NCBI GenBank assembly: GCA_002723015.1
Contig: PBNG01000009.1
Span: forward strand, 45,602-64,663
Length of the DNA stretch: 19,062 bases
From: Roseibacillus sp.
Lineage (GTDB): Bacteria > Verrucomicrobiota > Verrucomicrobiae > Verrucomicrobiales > Akkermansiaceae
Direction of reading: 5' to 3'
The notes below the pieces were generated by a model. That model did not search any database, was not told the DNA's origin, and saw nothing but the letters and a program-made list of their open reading frames with translations. The position numbers and the translations under genes are program-made. Shown here one piece after another: positions 1 through 5,611 of the stretch (its first letter is position 1; each line of letters starts with the position of its first letter).

Positions 1-101
1 AGAAATAAAACCAGAAAGACGGCGAACATGATCACCATCGCCCACGCCCTGAAGTAAAACCACTTCGTAGCCCGGCATTCGATTGTATCACTTCCGGTCA
101 T
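1..101 (-). CDS. Partial CDS, N-terminus of a putative membrane protein
   Basis: An ATG at 101-99 on the minus strand opens a frame that runs off the left edge after 33 codons. An AGGAGG lies at 110-105, only three bases before the ATG, so spacing is short but the Shine-Dalgarno match is perfect. The visible protein begins with about a dozen polar residues (MTGSDTIECR), then a W/Y/F-rich stretch leading into a hydrophobic helix (roughly residues 19-33, AWAMVIMFAVFLVLF). That pattern suits a signal anchor or first membrane segment with the N-terminus in the cytoplasm. It is divergent from thiH. Too little is present to name a family. Confidence 0.6.
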   Translation of the reverse strand, partial: MTGSDTIECRATKWFYFRAWAMVIMFAVFLVLF

Positions 102-333
102 CGACCTCCTGAATCTGAAGTCCCGCCCAATCTTGTTCAAGCGCTCAATCAATCTCTCGTCAAAACTAGGTAATTTTCTACTTTCCGGGATTCTGCCTGA
201 GGAATGAGCCTGCCCCTCGGTCCTGCACCATCACCACCTATATGGCAGTTTTACCTGCATGAATGGAGGATCGTCGACACTCGCCTCTTTTCCCCTTTGA
301 CTTTCCTCTCAGCAAAGCGGACCAATCTTCACC

Positions 334-1491
334 GTGAGCTTTTCAGCGTTCTTCGCAGATTCGGGCCGAACACACTCTCCACTGATGCGGCGGTTCGCGT
401 CGATGCTGGAGCCCGTATCTCCGGGAAAGCTTGAGTCCATGGCCAGACAAAGCTCTGGAATCTCGAGACGGCAATTCGGAAGAACCATGCGCCTTTTTGC
501 CCCGCTCTATCTCTCGAACGAGTGCGTGAACAACTGCACTTACTGCGGCTTTTCCCGGGACAACCCGATCCTCAGGACCACCCTCGACCTTGATCAGGTG
601 GCCGCTGAGGCTGATCACCTTCATTCACTTGGATTCCGTAATCTGCTCCTTGTTGCCGGCGAGCATCCGAAATTTGTTTCTGATGGATATCTTCAGGACT
701 GCCTCCGTCTCCTCTCACCCTCGATTCCCACCCTAGGAATTGAAGTCGGACCCATGAAGGATTCTCAATATGCTGAACTGGTTTCCTGTGGAGCAGAGGG
801 ATTGGTGGTCTATCAGGAGACCTATCACCGGGAAACTTACGAAAATCTTCACACCTCCGGACCCAAGAGGAAGTTCGACTGGCGACTCGATTGCCCGGAG
901 CGAGCATACGCCGGCGGCTTCCGGCGCATCGGTATAGGTGCTCTTTTTGGATTGGCAGACTGGCGCAAAGAAGCCCTCGCCCTCGCGATGCACCTCGAGT
1001 ATCTTTATCGCACCTGCTGGAAAGCTCAGTTCTCCATTTCCTTTCCCCGGATGAGACCCCACGCGGGCAACCACCGGCACCAACTGGACCCCGGACTCAC
1101 CCTGAGCGACCGTCATCTCGTCCAGTTAATCTGCGCCTTTCGGTTGACCTTCCCACAAGTCAGCATCGTGCTATCCACTCGGGAGCCGGCCGCCCTGCGC
1201 GATCATCTTTTTTCCCTCGGAGTGACCCACGTCTCTGCCGGCTCTCACACCGAGCCAGGAGGCTACACCGGAGTCGGATCAAATGACCTGCACAGAACCA
1301 TCAAGGGGCGCAGGGTCGAAATCGACCCGGAGGAACGAAAATTCGATGGTTGCACTACTAAAGCCACCCCTCAGTTCGAGATCGATGACGACCGAACGGC
1401 CTCCTCGGTAGCAGATCAGCTCGTTAGTCAGGGGTTCGATCCGGTCTGGAAGGACTGGGACCGTGAAATCCTCGCTCCCGCCACCACCTGA
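334..1491 (+). CDS. thiH: 2-iminoacetate synthase ThiH (radical SAM)
   Basis: ThiH cleaves tyrosine with a radical-SAM cluster, giving dehydroglycine and p-cresol; dehydroglycine feeds thiazole-ring formation with ThiG and ThiS. The 385-residue protein shows the cluster motif C64-x3-C68-x2-C71 (CVNNCTYCGF), preceded by the ThiH hallmark FAPLYLSNEC. It also has the family segments LLLVAGEH, VYQETYH, SFPRMRP, LSTRE, PGGY and a C-terminal VWKDWD. Length is close to E. coli ThiH (377). The GTG at 334 is the only usual start after an in-frame TGA at 298-300. The N-terminus before the cluster is about 20 residues shorter than in E. coli, and no convincing Shine-Dalgarno is seen. thiS follows after 16 bases. 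thiG is not in the window, and I could not find a TPP riboswitch in 102-333. Confidence 0.93.
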   Translation: MSFSAFFADSGRTHSPLMRRFASMLEPVSPGKLESMARQSSGISRRQFGRTMRLFAPLYLSNECVNNCTYCGFSRDNPILRTTLDLDQVAAEADHLHSLGFRNLLLVAGEHPKFVSDGYLQDCLRLLSPSIPTLGIEVGPMKDSQYAELVSCGAEGLVVYQETYHRETYENLHTSGPKRKFDWRLDCPERAYAGGFRRIGIGALFGLADWRKEALALAMHLEYLYRTCWKAQFSISFPRMRPHAGNHRHQLDPGLTLSDRHLVQLICAFRLTFPQVSIVLSTREPAALRDHLFSLGVTHVSAGSHTEPGGYTGVGSNDLHRTIKGRRVEIDPEERKFDGCTTKATPQFEIDDDRTASSVADQLVSQGFDPVWKDWDREILAPATT

Positions 1492-1507
1492 TCCACATCA
1501 GCAGGCT

Positions 1508-1708
1508 ATGACGATCATTCTAAACGGAGAGAGCCACGAACTCGAGGAAGGATCCGGCATCGAAGACCTCCTCAAGGCCTTCAAGCTATTAAACAAACCC
1601 ATCGTGGTTGAACTCGATGGACGAGCTCTAACTCGGCGAGATTACAAATCCGCAACCCTCTCTGAGGGCTCCCGCGTCGAAGTCATACGACTCGCCGCCG
1701 GCGGATAA
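1508..1708 (+). CDS. thiS: Sulfur carrier protein ThiS
   Basis: A 66-residue ubiquitin-fold sulfur carrier. Its C-terminal Gly-Gly (LAAGG) is the residue pair that is adenylated and thiocarboxylated to donate sulfur to the thiazole ring. The core reads IILNGESHELEEG near the N-terminus and SRVEVIRLAAGG at the end, typical of ThiS, and the length is normal. The frame is open from 1463, but the ATG at 1508 gives the family N-terminus (MTIILNGE). The extra 15 residues from 1463 would overlap thiH and look non-native. It lies 16 bases after thiH, so co-transcription is very likely. It converges on the minus-strand gene ending at 1736. Confidence 0.92.
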   Translation: MTIILNGESHELEEGSGIEDLLKAFKLLNKPIVVELDGRALTRRDYKSATLSEGSRVEVIRLAAGG

Positions 1709-1735
1709 AGATTGGCTGCAGGAACCGGCTAAGGA

Positions 1736-2473
1736 TTAAACTCCCTTGCCTGCTCTCCACCTTTCAACTTTCTGGAGCTTTGATTTCACGGTCCTTACGT
1801 CTCCATCATTCTCCGGGTTCGCCAATGACCCGGCCAATTCAAGCCAGTCAAGGTGGAGAGAATCGTAATTTGTGAGACCCAGTAGAAACTCGTGCCCCGG
1901 GAAAAAGCTCTCTTCGCGAACCTGCTCCTCCGCTTTGAGCAGCTGCCCCGCGAGATCCGCTACCCTCCCATGGTCCTCCAGATCTGCAGCCATCAGCATT
2001 CCTGAAAAAAGACAGAATGGATATTCCTGTACTACCCAGCCACTTGGAGCACGGTAAGCCTCCATCTCCTTAGCGAGGTGCGGAAACACACCCAGTAAAA
2101 TCTCTGTCAACTCCTGCTCTTTGATCGCTCTGGCAGCCTGAATCAGCGAACAGCAGACATAGTTTACAATCACAACCGTATCGAGCCCGGGCTCGACCAG
2201 AAGGAACTTTGCAGCCACCGCTCCACAAAAAAGCTTGAAGCGCAGAAAGCGACCCGCTTCGGAATCTTCCTCGGGGGATCCCCGCTGAGCGATACCGAAT
2301 ATTTCAAACCATTCCGGATCGATATCCTCCGGAATTGCCTTTTTCTCCAAGACCCCAGCACACAGGGCTACGTAGCTCATATCACCCGGGTCCTCGGGGC
2401 AAAAGGCACGGAAGTCTTCTTCTCTCACCTCGCTGCACGCGAAATCGAAGAGATCATCTAACCGGGACTTCAC
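1736..2473 (-). CDS. Hypothetical protein, 245 residues, unrecognised
   Basis: I do not recognise this family. The protein is acidic and apparently soluble. It is predicted by eye to be mostly helical, with Asp/Glu-rich segments and seven cysteines, including an adjacent pair (VCC near residue 107). No signal peptide, membrane segment or known catalytic motif is evident. The GTG start at 2473 is the only reasonable one; the next in-frame ATG would remove about 30 residues. No strong Shine-Dalgarno precedes it, but two overlapping inverted repeats lie just upstream (2484-2511). It is the last gene of a minus-strand run after the lipid kinase, 54 bases away. The uninterrupted 245-codon frame and gene spacing support it as real. 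Confidence 0.7.
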   Translation of the reverse strand: MKSRLDDLFDFACSEVREEDFRAFCPEDPGDMSYVALCAGVLEKKAIPEDIDPEWFEIFGIAQRGSPEEDSEAGRFLRFKLFCGAVAAKFLLVEPGLDTVVIVNYVCCSLIQAARAIKEQELTEILLGVFPHLAKEMEAYRAPSGWVVQEYPFCLFSGMLMAADLEDHGRVADLAGQLLKAEEQVREESFFPGHEFLLGLTNYDSLHLDWLELAGSLANPENDGDVRTVKSKLQKVERWRAGKGV

Positions 2474-2483
2474 TGCGTCATCA

Positions 2484-2511
2484 TTCTGGGATTTCCCCCC
2501 AGAAGGGAAAA
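2484..2511 (-). promoter_or_regulatory. Two mutually exclusive hairpins upstream of the 245-residue gene
   Basis: On the plus strand four 7-base blocks follow each other: TTCTGGG, ATTTCCC, CCCAGAA, GGGAAAA. Block 1 pairs perfectly with block 3 (7 bp, 2484-2490 with 2498-2504). TTTCCC in block 2 pairs with GGGAAA in block 4 (6 bp, 2492-2497 with 2505-2510). The two stems cannot form together. The element lies between the lipid kinase stop and the next GTG start. There is no T-run, so a simple intrinsic terminator is not well supported. The stems are seen; an attenuator-like role is inference. Confidence 0.4.
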
Positions 2512-2527
2512 GCTTATTTACAGCCCC

Positions 2528-3463
2528 TCAATTGCCACCCGGATTAAGATTTGCCAGGACCTGCTCCCACCAGTTCTTACCACGCTCTACGGGAGCAAGA
2601 ACCCGTAACTTCTCAGTCATCGCCTTGAATTCCACCCGTTTCGCTCTACCCCAGAGTTCTCCATCCACCTCGACAGGGACTTCCCGGTCAGACTCCACCG
2701 TAAGACCCGAGGTCTGATAATATTCAACCGCCTTCCCGTCAGCCTCATACCCTCCGCGGGCAACGGTCCCCAGCGATCCCAGGGCTGCAGTGTATCCAGC
2801 CTTCTTGTAGACAAGGACATCGAGCAGATCATCCGCGTTATCCGCCTTTCCAAAAAGACGCAACTGCCCCCCATAAAGGGCTCCGTTCCCAAGAAGCACA
2901 CACGCACCCTCTACCGTGAAACCCTCGTCAAAATGAACCTTCATCCGGGGAGGCTCCGAACCAAGAACCCGGACGGCGGAAAGAATGTAGGCCAAGGGGC
3001 CCAGGAGCCGCTTGGATTCCGTAGTGGTCTCCTCAATCACCTGGGCATCAAAACCCACTCCCGCCATCTGCACAAACGGCGTTCCCTGGGCTTCAAAGAG
3101 ATCGACTTCCTTGACGTGCCCACCATCGATAACATCGAGAGCGCCTGCAAGATGGCCGAAGGGAATATTTAATTCACGCGCAAAAACATTCATCGTCCCG
3201 GTTGGCAGGATTCCCAACACCGTCTCGGTTCCGATTAATCCCCCAACCACCGCATTGAGCGTTCCATCACCTCCGGCCGCTACCACCACTTCTTCTCCCC
3301 CCTCGGAAAATCGCCGGGCCAACTCAGCAGATTCCTCTGCGCTATTCGTAGCGTAAATTGCGAACCGCGTGGCATTCTCCATTACGAAGCGCCGGGCCCT
3401 CTGCGCTCGCTCACTCCGGGCCCGGGGATTCAGAATCAGAGGATACCTCGACAGCGCGCTCAC
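2528..3463 (-). CDS. Diacylglycerol kinase family lipid kinase (YegS/BmrU type)
   Basis: A 311-residue DagK/sphingosine-kinase fold protein that probably phosphorylates a lipid such as diacylglycerol at the inner face of the membrane. It shows the nucleotide-binding signature GGDGT at about residues 64-68, followed by LGILPTGTMNVFAREL, equivalent to the family GTxNxxAR region. A C-terminal beta-rich half contains GNGALYGG and VEVDGE. The GTG at 3463 is chosen because GGGAGG stands eight bases before it and the protein then begins MSALSRYPLILNPRARS, as in relatives. The frame also has an upstream TTG at 3505 without a ribosome site. It follows maf by 84 bases on the same strand. The exact lipid substrate cannot be read from sequence. 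Confidence 0.88.
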   Translation of the reverse strand: MSALSRYPLILNPRARSERAQRARRFVMENATRFAIYATNSAEESAELARRFSEGGEEVVVAAGGDGTLNAVVGGLIGTETVLGILPTGTMNVFARELNIPFGHLAGALDVIDGGHVKEVDLFEAQGTPFVQMAGVGFDAQVIEETTTESKRLLGPLAYILSAVRVLGSEPPRMKVHFDEGFTVEGACVLLGNGALYGGQLRLFGKADNADDLLDVLVYKKAGYTAALGSLGTVARGGYEADGKAVEYYQTSGLTVESDREVPVEVDGELWGRAKRVEFKAMTEKLRVLAPVERGKNWWEQVLANLNPGGN

Positions 3464-3547
3464 GCCTAATTCCTCCCATAATCTCAAGTGTTTACCAATT
3501 CCCAACTTCGCTCAGTTGAATTAAGCCGCCACAGACCGTATGCCTGT

Positions 3548-4126
3548 CTATCTCTCGGAGCCTACAGGAATAATTCCGAATCGCGCCAAACTCCTCGCTA
3601 CCTCGCCCATGGGCAGGCCTACCACATTGTCATAGGCTCCCTCCACGCAGTCCACCAGCATCTCTCCATGCTCCTGCACGGCGTATGCTCCGGCCTTGTC
3701 CAGGACCTCCACCCTGCGCAGATACTCGTCGATAAGCAATCCATCCAGATCCTTGAACCTCACTCGAGTCACCTCAAAAAAGGAATACTTCTGATCCCCG
3801 CGGCAGAGACAAACCCCTGTGCATACTTCATGCACCTGCCCGGACAACCTCTCTAGCATGGACACCGCCTCCTCCAGATTGACGGGCTTCCCCATAACCT
3901 CTCCCCCCAAACCCACGAGCGTATCTGCACCTAGGACAACCGCTTCAGGATATCTGGCCGACACCTCTTCAGCCTTCAGCACAGCATTCTCTTCGCACAA
4001 CTGATGGAAAGAGAATGTCCCGGGAGGCCACTCATCAACAGCTGCCGGCTCCACCCTGAACAGATAGCGCTTATCCAAGAGCAGGGCCTTTCTTCTCGGG
4101 GATCCGGAAGCCAGAATAAAATCCAC
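3548..4126 (-). CDS. maf: Maf family nucleoside triphosphate pyrophosphatase
   Basis: Maf proteins hydrolyse non-canonical or modified nucleoside triphosphates to monophosphates in the cytoplasm, a housekeeping role. The 192-residue length is normal. The N-terminal signature LASGSPRRKALL (residues 5-16) and the catalytic-region GADTLV (Asp68) are present, followed by MGKPVNLEEA, DKAGAYAVQEHG and YDNVVGLP. Whether it prefers dTTP/UTP (YhdE-like) or 7-methyl-GTP (YceF-like) I cannot settle. The start is GTG at 4126 with AAGAG seven bases upstream. The preceding zinc-ribbon gene stops ten bases earlier, so translational coupling is likely. Confidence 0.93.
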   Translation of the reverse strand: MDFILASGSPRRKALLLDKRYLFRVEPAAVDEWPPGTFSFHQLCEENAVLKAEEVSARYPEAVVLGADTLVGLGGEVMGKPVNLEEAVSMLERLSGQVHEVCTGVCLCRGDQKYSFFEVTRVRFKDLDGLLIDEYLRRVEVLDKAGAYAVQEHGEMLVDCVEGAYDNVVGLPMGEVARSLARFGIIPVGSER

Positions 4127-4136
4127 TGGTCGACTC

Positions 4137-4592
4137 TTATTTCTCGATCAAAAAAATCAGTCCCAGCAAGATCAATGCTGCAACGAACACGACCGCAATC
4201 AGAACCCTTGGAGAAATCCCCTCTAGCATTTCTCCTCCGCCTTCCCGGCGGGGATCCGCCTCGACGAACATTCGCCTTATTTCCTCTCCGTTCAACTTGG
4301 AAACGGAAGATACCACTCTTTCCCGTGGCCCCGAACTGGGGTCTCCTGACAAGCTCTCCGAGCCTTGTGCTCTTGAAGAGTCACTCGATTCACCCTCCGT
4401 CTCTCCCCTACCGCTCGGCATCATGGGCACCTTGAGTCGATGAAGGGCTACCTGAATACCGCAGGTTGGGCAGGAAGAACGTGACGCAGTCCTCTTCATC
4501 ATGAACCAAGTGCCACATTTCCAACACTTTACGCGTTCAGCAAGATCAAGCTGGGATTTCATTTCTCCCATTGGCCGTACACGAATACCCAT
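4137..4592 (-). CDS. Zinc-ribbon protein with C-terminal membrane anchor
   Basis: A 151-residue protein with a four-cysteine zinc ribbon (C23-x2-C26 and C41-x2-C44, WKC and PTC knuckles). A Ser/Gly/Glu-rich, probably disordered linker of about 60 residues follows, with one transmembrane helix near the end (about residues 130-149, VLIAVVFVAALILLGLIFLI). Topology suggests a tail-anchored protein with the ribbon in the cytoplasm. Function is unknown. Candidate ATG starts are at 4592, 4571 and 4562; none has a well-spaced Shine-Dalgarno. The promoter at 4600-4628 would begin transcription at about 4592, so either the mRNA is leaderless or one of the later ATGs is used. First gene of the run with maf. 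Confidence 0.75.
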   Translation of the reverse strand: MGIRVRPMGEMKSQLDLAERVKCWKCGTWFMMKRTASRSSCPTCGIQVALHRLKVPMMPSGRGETEGESSDSSRAQGSESLSGDPSSGPRERVVSSVSKLNGEEIRRMFVEADPRREGGGEMLEGISPRVLIAVVFVAALILLGLIFLIEK

Positions 4593-4599
4593 CAGATTT

Positions 4600-4628
4600 T
4601 TTGTATTTCGCGACTATCAACATGTCAA
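4600..4628 (-). promoter_or_regulatory. Sigma-70-like promoter for zinc-ribbon/maf operon
   Basis: Read on the minus strand, a perfect TTGACA (4628-4623) is followed by a 17-base spacer and TACAAA (4605-4600, 4 of 6 to TATAAT). The -10 box ends seven bases before the ATG at 4592, which places the expected start of transcription at or next to that ATG. The match is direct; promoter activity is inferred. Confidence 0.55.
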
Positions 4629-4762
4629 CGGTACGCGCTCCTACTTGTTCACAGTTAATCCACATCTTCTCAAAGCTCTCTGAGCACGAAAGAAGGAAGC
4701 TCCGTGGATCACAAACGAGATCGGAAGAAAGTCAGCCTCCCGCAGGATTCTAAGATTTCTGC

Positions 4763-4801
4763 TTGTCAAAGGCCGACCTCAGAATAGTGTTCATTTGAAC
4801 A
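4763..4801 (+). promoter_or_regulatory. LexA-like operator and putative imuA promoter
   Basis: A perfect two-arm palindrome TGTTCATTTGAACA lies at 4788-4801 (TGTTC-ATTT-GAACA). It ends on the A of the imuA ATG. A TTGTCA (4763-4768) lies upstream and could be a -35; with a 16-base spacer the -10 (TAGTGT, 4785-4790, weak) would overlap the operator. The TGTTC-N4-GAACA form is, from memory, the motif reported for verrucomicrobial LexA. Its place directly before an imuA-imuB-dnaE2 cassette, a classic SOS target, supports repression by LexA. The -10 is weak and the promoter part is tentative. Confidence 0.72.
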
Positions 4802-5496
4802 TGGATGAGAGATTCTTGAAGACTGGTGCCGCTTCGTGCAAAGCATCCTCACTTACAATTCTGCGTCAACAGATGAGAGCGCAATTTCCTGTAGCGCACG
4901 AGACAGGAAAGCCTTCTTTTTCCTATTCGCTTTCCGCAAATCTTCCCGAATTTCCATCTGGAGCACTGTCCGAATTAACACCTGCTCACCCGGCTTCCGG
5001 CCTCTCGCTTATTCTTGCCGAAATATTGAGCACTGATCTCGACCAGGCACACGGAGAAAGAAGCCCCTGTAACACCTCGGTCTCATCCGACAGTCCAATC
5101 GCACTTATCGATGGGCATGACTCATTTGACCCGGGCTCGTATGATGCAGATTCATGCTCCCGCCTTCTCTGGCTTCGTTGCCATGACAGCAGGGAGTCTT
5201 TGCATTGCTGTGACCTTCTCCTGCACGATGGAAACCTGCCCCTGCTTGTTCTTGATCTTCTGCTCACTCCTCTCAGGGAGCTTTATCTCATTCCCAACTC
5301 ATCCTGGTACCGCTTACGGAATCTAGCAAAAAGGTCTAACACATCCGTCCTCCTCTTTACCCCCCAACATCTCATACCCTGTGCTGCGCTCCAGCTTGCC
5401 CTCGACTCCACCTTCACCTTGTCTGATCTGGAAAGAAACCGGCATGAGCTAAGACCTATCTATTCCCATCGGAAAATGGCGCTTCACGATTCGTGA
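4801..5496 (+). CDS. imuA: ImuA-like mutagenesis protein (RecA-fold)
   Basis: ImuA is the small RecA/SulA-like partner of ImuB and DnaE2 in SOS mutagenesis. The 231-residue protein matches the family through FPSGALSELTP (about residues 51-61), then SGLSLILAEIL where RecA has its Walker A; no GKT is present, as expected for ImuA. Further matches are IALIDGHDSFDP, LLWLRC, LLLHDGNLPLLVLDL, WYRLRNLAKRSNTSVLLFTP and FTLSDLERNRHEL. The start is uncertain. ATG at 4801 begins inside the LexA-like box and lacks a Shine-Dalgarno; TTG at 4816 and ATG at 4873 are alternatives. Its TGA stop overlaps a GTG (GTGA at 5493-5496). imuB follows on the same strand, and expression is probably DNA-damage-induced through the box at 4788-4801. 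Confidence 0.83.
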   Translation: MDERFLKTGAASCKASSLTILRQQMRAQFPVAHETGKPSFSYSLSANLPEFPSGALSELTPAHPASGLSLILAEILSTDLDQAHGERSPCNTSVSSDSPIALIDGHDSFDPGSYDADSCSRLLWLRCHDSRESLHCCDLLLHDGNLPLLVLDLLLTPLRELYLIPNSSWYRLRNLAKRSNTSVLLFTPQHLIPCAALQLALDSTFTLSDLERNRHELRPIYSHRKMALHDS

Positions 5497-5599
5497 ACGA
5501 ATTCACTCTTTCTTCTAGACAGGGAAATCTAACGGAAAGGACTGCTTTTGACGCAGTGTACAAGACCACCTGCTTTCGTCTCTCCTTTTTCAGCTTTCG

Positions 5600-5608
5600 A
5601 AAAAAAAA
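5600..5608 (+). other. Nine-adenine tract with slippery heptamers before imuB
   Basis: Nine consecutive A residues precede the TTG start of imuB by three bases. A frame opening with GTG at 5493, overlapping the imuA stop as GTGA, reads across the tract as CGA AAA AAA AAC. This phases both A-AAA-AAA and A-AAA-AAC as -1 slippery heptamers. A -1 shift, or one extra A in the mRNA, would continue as ...KKKPLYASFQVP in the imuB frame. The sequence is seen; the slippage is inference, and a homopolymer sequencing error is an alternative. Confidence 0.45.
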
Positions 5609-5611
5609 CCG

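Noticed and set aside
102..333. Possible TPP riboswitch ahead of thiH
   Set aside because: I looked for the CTGAGA and ACCTGATCTGGATAATGCCAGCG conserved blocks. Only loose fragments (CCTGAGGAATGAG, ACCTGCATGAATGG) are present and they do not fit the fold.
204..434. Plus-strand 76-codon frame before thiH
   Set aside because: It overlaps the thiH start in another frame and has a low-complexity, non-protein-like sequence with no ribosome site.
4004..4435. Plus-strand 143-codon frame opposite maf and the zinc-ribbon gene
   Set aside because: It straddles the ends of two well-supported minus-strand genes and encodes a Pro/Ser/Arg-rich sequence typical of shadow frames.
4645..4662. TGTTCACAGTTAATCCACA-like stretch as a second LexA or a DnaA site
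   Set aside because: Only the left TGTTC half matches the LexA form, and the DnaA-like part has an extra A (TTAATCCACA). A single imperfect site is not convincing.
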